A stretch of DNA of 64,000 nucleotides from Tolypeutes matacus (GCA_026826555.1 JAKSZT010053764.1:35348079-35412078); one strand, 5' to 3'. Counted from the stretch's first letter, positions 10,240-22,329 are shown. The notes: generated by a model from the sequence alone, not told the origin. Numbers and translations are program-made.

Positions 10240-13075
10240 CAAGTTGAGCACACTCACAGAGCTAGAGTCTGGAAGATGAGGTTTAAAGGAGACAGAAAGG
10301 GAGTAGAGGGTTGTGAGCCATTGCCCATATGAGCAAAAATCTATGATAAGGTAGAAGGGTGTGTAATTGTTCAATAGATGGGCTTGAGAGAGGTTCAGTG
10401 ATGATATTGGGCTGAGCAGTGCTGGTATGTGAAGGAGGTAGGGTGTAGGGGGGTGGGTTGGATGATTCATGGAACTGGGGGGAGGGCCAGGAGAAGGAGC
10501 AGGTGAGCTCTAGGGATTTGTGGGTATGTTGTTTAAACTACAGTGTTGGGAATGTTTTTTTGGCAAATATGGCAGGGGAAGGTTACTGGTTTAGGATGTT
10601 GGACGTGGGGGGACGGGGCAGGCATGCAGGACAGGGTTCACCTAGGGAGTGAGGTTCATCTTGTCATAGTGTGTTGTATCAGTGGGTGCAGACCCACACA
10701 ATGAACAGGAAGGTGATAGACTCCCACCCTGGGGATTCATGATATGTTCTCAAATAGAGGGGAGGGAGTCTCTCAGGAGCATAGGCAGTGCCTAATAGGG
10801 GAGGACAGGCCAGTATGTAAGCCCTCAATGTTGTTGCAAGTAACTATGAATCTTGTTCTTCAAGGAGTGAAGCTTAGTGGTTGCCATGGGTCCCGAGGGG
10901 AGGGAGAGGGAGGAATAGAAGGAACATGGGGCATTTTGGGGGCATTTCAATTGTTCTACATGATCTTGCAATGATGGATATAGGCCATGTTAAATTTCAT
11001 CAAAATTTATAAAAGTGTATGGCCCAAAATGTAAACCATAATGTAAATCATTGACCATGGTTAATAGCAATGTTTCAATATTTGTACATCAATTGTTACG
11101 AAAGTACCATCCATGTGTAAAAATGTTATTAATAGGGGAAAGGGGGAAGGGGGGAGGATGTTGAGTATATGGAAATCCCCTATATTCTGTACATAACTTT
11201 TCTGTAACCTTCAGCTTCTTTGAAGATAAAATGAAAAAAAAATAAGACACTGGGGAAATAAACAGAAGAAAATGTCACTGTACATACAACATACAAGACA
11301 ACAGATCTTACAGTAATGGAAGACATAATGTCAAAAAAATGTTTTACATTTTATTTTTTATTATTTTTCTATTATTTCAACTTTTTTAATTTTTGGTGTT
11401 TTATTTGTTATTTTTTAAACTATCATTATTTCATTTTCCTCTTAATTTTATTTGGTTATTTTGGGTTGGCTTCATTTTTTAAGTTTTGCATCACAGAAGA
11501 GTTACAACTGTGGCAGGGGAGTATCATTGGTGCAGGGTGTCAATGATGGGGAAAGAGTTCCACCTAGGGCATATCTATAAGGCATATGAACGTGTTCAAG
11601 TGTTGATGGGGCATTGTCACAGTGGGTAGAGATTCACACAATAACCGAAAGAATATCAAATTCCCATCCTGGGGAGCTCTGCTACATTCTCTTATGGGAC
11701 AGCAAGAATCCCCTGAGTACAGGGGCAGTGACTAGTGAAGGAGGATAGACCACTGATGGACCCTTGATATTGATGACTGTACTTATGAACCTTTTCTTTA
11801 GAAATTGAAACTGAGCCTAGTATTATAGGCTGCCTAAGAGTTACCTCCTGAAATCCTCCTTGTTGCTCAAATGTGGCCTCTCTCTAAGCCAAACTCAGCA
11901 TATAAATGCAATACATTCCCCGCAGCATGGGGCATGACTCCTGGTGATGAGCCTCCCTGGCACCAAGGGATTACTACTAAGTGCCAACTAGCAATGCAAC
12001 TGGAAAAAGACTTTAACCAAAAAGGGTAAAGGGTAAAGACAATGAGTTTATTGACTAAAAGACTTCAAAGTGAGTTGGGAGGTCAGTCCAGAGGTTACGC
12101 TTATGCACGTGTCAGCAGGATCTCATTGACTGCCACGGTAAATATTGCCTCAAATAGCAGGGCTCCTGAGGGTGCTAGAGACATCCAGACATTATAGGCA
12201 GGGCAGACAGCCCAGGAATCTGGTGCCCTGCCAGTGGGCCTTACCTCGGAATTTATGCTCCCCAGTGTGACAGAGTTGGACTCAGTTGTGGTTTCCCTAC
12301 CCATGGCTCTTCTGCCCCTTCTATTTGAACCTATAGTTAGTACTAGAGTTCATAGGTGTATGTCCAAGAGACTTAAACTTTGAGCTTTCCTTGTGCCAGT
12401 TGGGCCCTGAATCTCAACAGAGTTGCAACATCTACTTTCCCGTTCGTTGGTCTCACCCAGGACAACTAACAAGGAGATGATGATAGACAACAACCATCCC
12501 AAGGAACAGAGAGTCTGCAACTGCAAGCAAGATAGTCTCATCCATCTGCCCCATGGGATCTAGTCCCTCTCTCAATTAGAGGTGGAGTGGGCCTCACCAT
12601 CCCAGAATCCTCAGGATTGGGGAATGAATGATGGAGTAAATTAGATTTACTATTATTCTACTATAGACTTATTGTTATTCTAGCAATGGAAGAACTTTTA
12701 TCATTGATGTAGAGGCAGTGGCCACCAGAAGTTCTGAGAGGAGGGAGAGGGAAAATAGGTGTAATATGGGGGCATTTTTGGGACATTGGAATTGTCCTGA
12801 ATGACATTGCAATGATGGATACAAGCCATTATATAGCTTGTCATAACTTACAAAATTGTGTCAGAGAGAGTGTAAACTATAATGTAAATTATAATCCACA
12901 CTTAGTGACTATTCTCCAATATGTGTTCATCAATTGTAACAAAGGTACCACTCTAATGAAGGATGTTGTTAATGTTGGAAAGTGTGGGAGGGGTAGGGAG
13001 TGGGACATATGGAAATCCACTATATTTTTTATGTAACATTTATGTAATCTAAATATCTTTTAAAAATTAAAATTA
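10240..13075 (+). mobile_element. Unnamed xenarthran non-LTR element, full-length copy 1
   Basis: A 2.85 kb unit that matches, end to end, the minus-strand copy at 30160-33874 once that copy's LTR insert is removed. Its order is: G-rich 5' part (10260-10660), module A (10660-11240, ending 'cttctttgaagataaaatg'), an AT-rich spacer (11340-11480), and module B (11500-13075, ending 'atctaaatatcttttaaaaa'). The last 350 bp of A and of B are homologous to each other and share 'gttcatcaattgtaacaaa'-type text with mammalian L1 3' ends. I see no RT or ORF1. It may be an extended L1 3' UTR unique to this lineage or a non-autonomous element mobilised by L1. The 5' edge is uncertain by about 30 bp. Confidence 0.7.
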
Positions 13076-13326
13076 AATTTTTTTTAAAAAAATTCTAGGG
13101 TTATTCCCTTTAAAATCATAAAGTAAAAGATCATTGCCACACTTTCCATTATTCTTAAAGTGTCTAGAATATCAAACCAATGCAATAAGATCTAAGAGAG
13201 AAATGTCTGTAATACATTATATGGAAAACATGTTATTTATAAATTATTTGAGAAACTAGATGGATTTGAGAAAAATTGTTAAAGTAATAAGAAAATCCAC
13301 AAAGTTAACATGATGCAATAAAACAG

Positions 13327-13508
13327 GCCATTATACATTGTCAGAAGTTAGTATCAATGCTTTAATATGTGTTCATCAATTGTAACAAATGTACCACACT
13401 AATTAAAGATGTTAATGTGGGAAAGTGTGGGAGGGGAGAGGATGGGGGATATGGGAATCTTCTAAATTTTTGATGTAACATTTATGTAATCTTAAGCTTC
13501 TTTAAAAA

Positions 13509-13512
<4 letters not shown>
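13327..13512 (+). mobile_element. 5'-truncated copy of the xenarthran 3' module
   Basis: From 'ggccattatacattgtcag' to 'taagcttctttaaaaatta' this matches the last 190 bp of module B of the 2.85 kb element. It is 5' truncated, as is usual for L1-mobilised copies. An (AT)n run at 13512-13540 follows its tail. Confidence 0.7.
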
Positions 13513-13539
<27 letters not shown>

Positions 13540-13540
13540 A
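13512..13540. repeat. (AT)n microsatellite
   Basis: A nearly pure AT dinucleotide run at the tail of the truncated retroelement copy, probably grown from its A-rich 3' end. Confidence 0.9.
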
Positions 13541-13546
13541 ACAATC

Positions 13547-13887
13547 CAGGAGCGGATGTGCCTCAAACAGTTGGGAACCTGTCTCCCACATGGGAGGTCC
13601 CAGGTTCGGTTCCCAGTGCCTCCTAAAGAAGACAACCAGATGTAACAAGCTGGTACAACAACAAGCAGACACAATGAGCAGACAAATGAGCAGGCACAAC
13701 AAGCAGGGAGTGGATGTGGCTCAAGTAATTGGGCACCTGCCTCCCACACGAGAGGTCCTGGGGTTTGGTTCCTAATGGCTCCTAAACTAGACAAACAAAC
13801 ACAATGAGCAGACATAACGAGTAGACACAGTGAGCAGACACAGCAAGGAGACAATGAGCAGAAACAATGAGCAGACAGACAAGGGAG
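13547..13887 (+). mobile_element. SINE dimer (two head-to-tail units)
   Basis: Two head-to-tail SINE units begin at 13547 ('aggagcggatgtgcctc') and 13706 ('gggagtggatgtggctcaa'). Each has a box B ('caggttcggttccca' in the first; 'tttggttcct' in the second) followed by repeats of 'gagcagacacaa'-type text. There is no poly(A) between the units, so they may have moved together as a dimer. The unit lies within the older L1. Confidence 0.8.
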
Positions 13888-15578
13888 TCATCTGGGGAGG
13901 AGGACCAATCAAAAATATTATCATAGATGACAATAAAACCATTTGATTTAAATCAAGAACTATAGGGATGTTCACTATCACCAATAAGTTATCAACAAAT
14001 AATACAAGTATATGAAACAAATGATAAGAACATTGGAAACATATCTTTTGGTTGATATCATGTAAAATCAAGATACTCTTGGGAAAAAATGACTGGAACT
14101 AATATGCAACTAGAAAAGAAAATAGAAAAGTATTACATTCACCATAGCAATTAATATTGGAAAATATTTAGGGGAAATTTACCAAGAAATACACCAGGCA
14201 TATATAGAATTATGTGTGTGTGTGTATATATATATTTAATTACACACACACATCCATACATACATAGATTTAAATATACTTTAAGGAATTTGGGGAAATG
14301 GGTAACATGATTTTTTAAATTTCCATGGAAGAATAAATCCCTGAGAAAAGTCAAAAAATTTAAATAGATTGTTTTAGCAAGGAAGACTTGTTCTGCCAGA
14401 TAGAAAATCATTCTGTGAAGCTAACCATAATGTAGTCAACATTGTAATGATCTAGGAATAGGCAAAAGATCATTGGTACAAAATAGAGTATTCAAAATTA
14501 AATGCCCACATATTTGAGAATTTAATGGAACAAATGTACTATTTTTATTCAATGAGACATGAGATTTCTCATTTTGTTTAATAAATACCAGTGTTATTGA
14601 AAACTTAAAGGTAAAAAATAAATATATAAATTTAAATTCTACAAGAAAAACTAGCTTTGCTTGTACAATCTAGGTGGCAGAGACCTTTTCAACCAAGGTT
14701 GGACACTGAAAAGCTGTAAAAACAAAGATAGATATATTTGGCTATGTTTTTTAAACTATGTATTAAAAGACAGCATAACATCTACTAGATAAACACTGGC
14801 TTTGAAAAAAGCACTTGTAATGGAGAGGACAGTCCAAGTGTTTTTAACTGTGATATATAATTTGTCTTACAAATTTACAATAGGGATAGACATGGGCAAG
14901 AGAGGCAGCATAGGCAACTCAGAGAAAAGCAAAACCAAGAAATGTATTAAAATAAACTAGCAGTCTGGAAAATTCAAATTAAAATAACAAGGAGATATTA
15001 GACAGACACAAATGAAAAAGTCTGCTTATGCATATTGCTGCCAGGGATATGGCAGGAAAGTATTTCCACACATTGCTGGTAAGAATGTGGATGAATTATT
15101 AAAGGCTTTGGGAAAAACAATCTGGAAACATCTGTATTTAAATTAAGAATCCTTATATATTTTGACAGAGCCAACTCACTCCTAGGGATCTACCCTATAT
15201 AAATAAGAGTGCTTTACCTGAGCACCAATAACCACAGAAAATATGAGAGGAATTATGAACAAGGGTATTTACTGCAACACTCTACTAGCAAAACAAACAA
15301 TACCACCAACAAAACAGAAAAACAAAAAAGGTGAATGCCCATCCATAGGGCAATTGTTGGAGAGCTTTGATTCATCCACCCCACAAAACTACCATACAGC
15401 CATTTAAAAACAAAAACAAACAAACAAACCAAAAATAACCTCGTGAGTTGGCAAGAATTCTGTATAATGCCAAGTGAAAAAAGCAAAATACATAAAAGTA
15501 GATCCAATCCAATCCTTTGAAAAGAGAGAAATATTGACCAAAACTGTATGTGTGATATTTGTATATGATGAGTGTGTT

Positions 15579-15598
15579 TGTGTGTGTGTGTGTGTGTG
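15579..15598. repeat. (TG)n microsatellite
   Basis: Ten uninterrupted TG units inside the L1 3' UTR. Confidence 0.9.
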
Positions 15599-15699
15599 AT
15601 ATTAATCCTATAATCATATAACATAGAAAAACATACAGCAGGATACACACAAGATGGTTGCCTGGGTCTATCTCAGGGTTGAAAGGAGTGATATGAGTA

Positions 15700-15815
15700 A
15701 AGTCAGGGAGGGTGACAGAATAGAGGGAGATGGGAGTCAGGCAAAAAGAGGAGAGGAGAGGAAAGAGGAGGGAAAGGGGAGGGGAGAAGAGCAGAGGGGA
15801 GGGGAGGAGAAGGGA
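15700..15815. repeat. Polypurine tract, G/A-rich low complexity
   Basis: About 115 bases that are almost all purine, with repeated 'gaggggagg' text. It lies in the L1ME-like 3' UTR. Such a tract can form triplex DNA; that is inference. Confidence 0.85.
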
Positions 15816-15929
15816 TAGAATGCTGCAAAAAAGGAAGAAAACACCCCTAAACATATGAAAATATCACACATGTGCATTTTGTAAAATGTTATATCTATAT
15901 GAGTAGTAATAAAACTTCAATTAAAGAAA

Positions 15930-16660
15930 AAGGAAGAAAAGGAAACATGATTTACCATAGGAAACGACATTACCAAAAAAGGATAATCCACAAGTTTCAA
16001 GTTTGAAACTTGGATTCCACTTGCCCATTAAATACATAGGCACAGATTCCCAAGAAAACCCATGCAATTCTTTTTATCCCATGATATCCCTAGAATATAG
16101 ATTACAATGAGTTCTGTAGAATCTATCCACAGGAAGTTGGAGCTCCATGCTGGAAGGCCAGGACCATCCTCCTCCCGTGGCAGCAGTGACAATGGTCACC
16201 AGTAGGCCCTTCCCACAGCTTCCTGCCACTACCTCGCTCTGACCAGAAGTGAGAGCAGAGTCAGCTGTGTTGCACAGCTCCAGGGAGAACCATTCACTTC
16301 GTATTTTATGTGAGCAGTGCCTCCTGGAGTTGTGCAATGTGGTGGTCCTTGCCAGGACTTTTATTAGTCACAAAAAGTTATAGTAACTCCTGTGACAAGA
16401 AACAGAGTTCTCACACAGACACTGGTACAGGGGTTGAGGGATGGGAGGTCAGAATTGGGACAGGGGTCTAGCAGGGTAATAGCAAAGTGAGATGAGATGG
16501 GTTAGGGGGAAGGAAAGCTAGAGAAGCGTGTGAGAGTCATGACATTACAGGTTTTGTAAATTAAGAACTATCGCTATATAGATGATGAGAGCACCAAGTT
16601 TTATATATCATCATGTAGCAAGAGTGCAGGCCTGTCTTCAATCCAAATTTAATACTCACT
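15930..16660. other. Unique non-coding sequence
   Basis: No repeat family or coding signal recognised. The GC content is higher than around it near 16130-16290 and there is a G-rich stretch near 16430-16520. Confidence 0.5.
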
Positions 16661-16663
16661 TTC

Positions 16664-16970
16664 AAAATCCCATTCATCTGGCAGATATAGGCCATTTTAT
16701 ATCATCCTATAACGTGCAGAACTGTGTGGGAGAGAGTGTGGTCTACAATGTGAACTATGGTACATGGTTAGTGGCGGAGCCCCAGGATGTGTTTATCGGT
16801 TGCAATGAATGTGCCACACTAGTGATGGAGGTTTGTGTGTGAGGGTGTGAGAGGTGTGGGAAGAGGGACATATGGGAATCCCTATATTTTTTGTGTAACA
16901 TTTATGTAATCAAGGTATCCTTTTAAAAAAATTTTTTTTAATGTTGCAAAAAAAAAAAATCCCATTCATC
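16664..16970 (+). mobile_element. Short copy of the xenarthran 3' module with 15-bp TSD
   Basis: A 277-bp insert (16679-16955) matching the last part of module B, with poly(A) at 16948-16959. Perfect 15-bp duplications 'aaaatcccattcatc' flank it (16664-16678 and 16956-16970). This proves that the module's 3' end is a true retrotransposition terminus and that the copy is 5' truncated in the manner of L1. Confidence 0.9.
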
Positions 16971-17139
16971 AATCAGACTTAGGTAAGTAACGAGGATATG
17001 AGAACAAACAAAAATGAAAAAAGTTGGCTGTCAATTTTTAGAGTTTCTAATGTAACCTGGATCAACGTTTTAACAGCCATCTTAAAAAACAACAACAACA
17101 AAAAAAACTCTGCTAAATTTTCCAGTGTTGTTCACCCCA

Positions 17140-17420
17140 TGCTTTTTAAATTTCTTCATTAGAGAAGTTGTGGGTTGACAGAACAATCATGCTTAAAATA
17201 CAGGATTCCCATACACCACCCTACCACCAGTAAACTGGCATTGGTGTAGAACAGCAGTCATCTTCTTCAGTCACTTTTATTTTTCAATAACTTAGATGCC
17301 TTAGATATCCAATCAGGTCCAAATATTTTCCTCTTGCAAATGGAACCGTAGTCTATAATTATAGCTGACCACAAGCCACCCAATTATCCAGTGCTTATTC
17401 AATTGTGTTGTAAAAAGGAG
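17140..17420 (-). mobile_element. L1 3'-end fragment, minus strand
   Basis: Text such as 'gaagttgtgggttgacagaa' and 'ataatacaggattcccatac'-like sequence matches the reverse complement of an old L1 3' end. It is decayed and the edges are approximate. Confidence 0.5.
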
Positions 17421-17689
17421 CCAATGTCTGTGGTCTGATTTCTACCCTCATCCACAAAGCCTGAAAGCCTCCAAATGAAGTTGGGAGCCAGGGTTACACC
17501 AGAACTTTTTTATTTTAAAAACACACACATTCCACATTTCCCTGTATATCTTTCCTCTCTCTTCCCTCTCCATCTAACATGAATGCTTTCACACGGATAC
17601 AATGTCATATAATAAACTCCTGACTTAAGGGGCTTTCAAGAGTAACCATGCTCAGCATAGTTTCCACAGTGAATCCTCTCCCAGAATTT

Positions 17690-17903
17690 AATTGCTAAGC
17701 CCTATCTAAGTCCACAGCTGACACACATAACAAGCCGAGACTCTCAACAGTGCAGAACATCCTGTGGTCTAAGCAGAAGATCATGTCACCTTCGGTGAAA
17801 CTGAGACCATCAGGCAGAGCTCCTCTCATATCAAGGGCTTTAGATGTAGACTCATGATTCTGTGTTGACAGCAAGACTTGCACATCTGCCAAGGGTCTGA
17901 CCT
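17690..17903 (-). other. Candidate terminal coding exon (weak)
   Basis: On the minus strand a good 3' splice site ('tgagtctctctcttttag', AG at 17902-17903) precedes an open frame starting at 17901 in phase 0. It runs 68 codons to a TAG at 17695. About 180 bp further downstream on the minus strand lies an AATAAA (about 17509-17516). The flanks (17430-18270) look unique. Acceptor, open frame, stop and polyadenylation signal are in the order of a last exon, but I do not recognise the protein and one short open frame can occur by chance. It could be a real gene end, a decayed one or coincidence. Confidence 0.2.
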
Positions 17904-18273
17904 AAAAGAGAGAGACTCAAGTACAAGCCAAAGGTTATTTACAGCCTTCTAGCACTCTTAAGGCAGGCTGGCAAGGACCACGAGTAGAGCAGCAGACATT
18001 TCCACTTGTTTCTGATTCTGTCCAACCAGCAGATGAGTCATATAGCTACAGCCAAGATTACCTGCTCATGTTCACAGCCCACCCCCCAACCCGCCTTGAC
18101 ACAAGTTAACCAGGACAGTGACAGCAGAAGGGACCAAGAGAGAAAATGACTCAAAGATCCAATTGCAAAAAAGGGAGTGTATAAAGGGTGGTAAAGAATG
18201 GGCAGACCAAGAGTTGGTGGTTGAGACAGTCAGTACTGAGTCCGCAAAGAAAAACAAGTGGTTTGTAGTTACA

Positions 18274-18306
<33 letters not shown>

Positions 18307-20460
18307 TGGTTAGGATTGTCTGGTTCAAGAGTTAAAAGATTTGGCTAATCCCCATCTAAAAAGAAACTCTATCAGCACAACCAATTGATTCGGCTATCAA
18401 AATAGAAAAGTCTTGGCTGGTACTTGGTTGAAAATTTATAATTACAGATTCAGAGGAGGCAGAAATGAACAGAATTCACAAATGTTAGCCTGGAATACAT
18501 TGTCAAAGATCACCAGCTTTAACGCCTCTAAGAAATTTCCTCCACCCCAACCCTACCTGTTCCTTACTAACCAATTGCCATTAAGCCTTCTCGAAAAACT
18601 GTTTATTTTGGAAAGTACCATTTCCCTGACTTATATTGATATTATTTAGTCTTTGAGATCTGAAAGATAGCTCCAGCTTTTAGCCCCGGCCAACAAAACA
18701 ATTAAAAATAAGAAATGCCCTGATCCCCAGAGAAGCATAAGTTACATATTTCAAGCAACTGTAATACTCTCCCATTTGGGAAATTATCAAGTGTTGCTTT
18801 ATAAATGCATTTAGGAACCACAAGGGTTTTTCAGTTGGTCAGGACATTTTCCTCTTTAAACATTGATTTAGAAACCTTGCCAACTAAACCAGGAAATCAA
18901 GAGAGCAAAATTATGCAGCACATGAAGAAAGCAGCTGCATGTCTCCAACCATAGTAATTTAACCAGTCATTCTTTAAACAAAAATGAAGAGGGCAAAAAA
19001 AAAAAAAAAAAGAAGCAAATCTGGCAGCACTAATCTCATTTCATTATACTGGCAAACCAAAATATCAGTCATCAAACATATTTGATGGAAAACATTTGTC
19101 CATTGTGTTGGAATTCTTAAAAGTGAAACTGACAATATGGTATAGGAATTTAATATCAAATTACATTTGAAGGGCCATTTCACTAATTAAGTGAGAAAAT
19201 GATTTCTAGCTTTCAGCTTAAAAGTATACCCCAGGCAAAATTCCTCAGCATTAAGACAGATCAAGAGTGTTAAAAGATTCAGAAAATCTCACACATATAC
19301 ACAGACAAAAGTCAGAACACAGAATGTACACTTTGAAAAGTGAAATACAATATATAAAAGATGCATTACTTATGCACAGATAAGTAAGCAGGTTAAGTCG
19401 TTATTCAGTATAACACACAAAAAGAAAATTGAGGGAGGCAGTGGCGTGGGAAGAGAGAGAGGAAGTGAAAGAGGGAGCAAGAGAGACTGACTCGTTGTTC
19501 ATATTGCTATGGAGTTAGATACTGGCCCCTAGTTTAAGATTTCAAGTTACATAGTCCCTGTTTAAGCACAAGTGGGACCTAGCTAAAAGCTCTCATGGGC
19601 AGGAAATGTGCTCATAATCATCACACCCTTCTCTAATTCATATTATTCCTTCATCGAAATGTTTGCAAATGGAAGGGACATAAACAAAAAACCATTAAAT
19701 GGGTTTGATTCTTTAATACATTTTTGAACATAAATTCGCAGGAGTGAAAAGTACTTAAGAAATTATTGCTGTATAAGTAGCTACCTAGTCCACCCACATT
19801 CTGGCCAGCCTACATAGAAAGGATATTCAAATCTTAAAGAGGAAGTAAACCTCAAATAATACAATACTGATGGCCCTTTAATTTAATTTAAATGAGTTTT
19901 CAAGACTTCAGAAATAATAGATTTTCTGGATTCTTTGCTATCTCTTTTAGTTCAAGGGATTTGTTATGATTATTAACTTTCATGTTAGAGACTCTTTTAA
20001 AAAAGGCAAAAGACCTCCATTTCTTTTAGTATGGTAGAACAAATATACCAAATGATCCTCCCATCAAAAACAACCCATACAATGTAAGAGAATTTTTTTA
20101 AATTTTTAATTTGTCAGTGAGCTGGAAAGAAAATTCTCAGAATCAAAAACTAAATGAAGAAGAATACAGAGATATAAAGATGTCATTGAAGTTGTCTTCT
20201 TCATTGAAAGTATTTGCCTAAAACAGGTGATACTGACCTCTGATTTACAGGGCATTTAGGGCACTGGGAACAGAAGGCAGATCTTGGGGAATGTCTAAAA
20301 TGAGGGATTTGATAGAGATGTCAATTTCTGAACACTTCATAAAGCTGAAACACCTTCCCAAGGGTCTACAAGGAAAATTTTACCTGGATGAAGGAGTAGA
20401 AATCTCCCCTAAGAGTTTATCATAAATACATGCAATGAATTTAAGTAAATAAAAAGAAGA
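17904..20460. other. Mostly unique non-coding sequence
   Basis: No gene or clear repeat family seen. It contains a 25-base T run at 18277-18301 and an A run near 18998-19013 that are not attached to any SINE I can identify. Confidence 0.5.
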
Positions 20461-21295
20461 TTAAAATATGAGCAAGAGAGGATTGTGGGAAGATGGTGAC
20501 AGACTAACAGGCAGATCTGAACGCTCTCCCAAAAACAATGGAGAAAGAGCCAAAGCTGTCAGAGAAACCTGCTTTGGTGGTCAGCAGACCAAGACAGTGC
20601 TACACAACTCCCAGTTCGGTGAGGGACAGAGAGATGATAAAGCCAAAATGACAAATGTGAGTTACCAAGCCCACATGGCAGCCAGAAAGCCGCACGACCA
20701 AGATATTAAGCTGGGGTAAAACACCTGGCTCACTGCAGCTGACTGAGAGGGGAGCAGACATCTTCTTCCCTGTCAGCTGTTTCAAGGGAAAAGAGAGGGA
20801 GGTCCAGGTACTTTTCTTCAGTGAATTTGGCCAGCAGAGCCCACTTTGAATCTCCAATCTGGAGATTCAACACAGGAACACAGGAAAGCCAACACTGAAA
20901 CACCTCTGTGGAAAGGTGCACTGACTAGCGCCATCTGCTGGTCAGTCTTGAAAATGCATGGACAAAACCTCTTGTCCATGCTCTCTGCAGCCAACCCCTG
21001 GGAGAAAATCAGCACACCTTAGTGAGTCCCTGGCCTGATTTTGAAAACTTAAGCTGGGCAATTTTAAAGACTGAGAATAAGTTGAACCAAATATCAAAGA
21101 AGAGCTGTGAAAAAAAATAGGCAAGAGAAAAAGACAAGAGAACAAAAAGAGAAGAGAATGGAAAAAATGGAACAGGGTCTCAGGGAATTGAAAAACAACA
21201 TGAAATGTGCAAACATTCATGGAAAAGGGGCAGAAAGATATTTGAGGAAATAATGACTGGAAACTTCCCAACCCTTATGAAGGACATAAATATCA

Positions 21296-21953
21296 ATATC
21301 TGTAGCAGTTTGATATTGTCTATGAATTCCAAAAAGTGGATATTGTATTATGTTTGTAAACTGATTTTTTTCCTCTGGGCGTATTAGATTATATTGGATT
21401 CAGAGGTTTCATTTTTACTTGATTAAATAATGATTGGGCCATGTCAGTAGGACTTGAGTCCCCGTCCCCTTGGTGGGCAGGTACTCACAGAAAAATTGCA
21501 CCACAGAGAAGGGAGGTTGGAGTTTTGAGCTGGAGCCCTGGAAAGTAAACATGCAGGAGAAAAACAAGAGGAATAGAGACAGCTCCATAGACATAGGAAA
21601 GGCCCTGGGAAGAAAGACAAGCTGTTCGCCTGATAGTTCACAGCTGACCTTGTGGAGGGAACACAGCAGTTGAGCCCAGAGGGAAATGAGCCCCAGGAGA
21701 GAGATGAGATTTATCCCAACTTACAGCTGATATTGGAAGAAGCTGGGACAGTGGAGCCTTAAGAGGAAGAGCAAAGCTGAATGTCAGCAGCTATCTTGCT
21801 CCAACACATGGCAACAGACTTTGGTGAGGGAAGTAATTTACACTTTATAGCCTGGTAACTGTAAGCTTCTACCCCAAAGAAATACCCCTTATAAAAGCCA
21901 ACAGATTTCTGGTATTTTGCATCAGCACCCCTTTGGCTGGCTAATACAGTATC
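21296..21953 (+). repeat. Solo LTR, ERVL/MaLR-like, copy 1
   Basis: A 648-bp LTR from TGTAGCAG (21301) to AATACA (21948). It has an AATAAA-like site in 'ccaaagaaatacccct' and the end 'ttggctggctaatac'. The flanks are atatc and gtatc, a 5-bp duplication with one mismatch. It is one of three copies of the same family here (also 27235-27896 and 30487-31349). It inserted into an L1 5' end. No internal retroviral sequence remains, so it arose by LTR-LTR recombination. Confidence 0.85.
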
Positions 21954-22329
21954 CAAGAAGGACAACACACTGCAAACAGAATAAATCTGAATAGACCTAC
22001 CCCGAGACACCTGCTATTCAGAATGACAAATATCAGAAATAAAGAGGATTCTGAAAGCAGCAAGAGAAAAGCAAAGCATCACGTACAAGGGAAACTCAAT
22101 AAGATTAAGTGCTGACCTCTCATCAAAAACCATGGAGGAAAGAAAAAGTGATATGATATATTTAAGGTATTGAAAGAGAAAAACTACCAGCCAAGAATTC
22201 TATATCTGGTAAAGCTGTCCTTCAAAAATGAGGGTGAGTTCAAAATCTTAACAGAAAAATAAAAATTGATAAAATATGTTATCAAAAGACCAGATTTGCA
22301 AAAGATACTAAAGAGGGTGCTGCACATTA

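Larger units (their letters stand above)
13075..15925 (+). mobile_element. Ancient L1 (L1ME/HAL1-like), ORF2 part and 3' UTR
   Basis: Weak but ordered similarity to L1 ORF2 RT text (13080-13325 and 13890-14450), then the mini-gene like 3' end with 'aatgcccatccatagggcaa', 'gtgaaaaaagcaaaat' and 'ggttgcctgggtctat', and an A-rich finish near 15925. It is interrupted at 13327-13888 by a truncated copy of the xenarthran 3' module and a SINE dimer. No open reading frame survives. Confidence 0.65.

Noticed and set aside
15253..15854. 131- and 160-residue minus-strand frames
   Set aside because: They are antisense to an L1 3' UTR with a (TG)n run and a polypurine tract; composition is low complexity (His-Thr and Leu-Ser-Pro runs).
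18277..18301. Poly(T) as the tail of a minus-strand retrocopy
   Set aside because: No recognisable SINE, gene or duplication found beside it.
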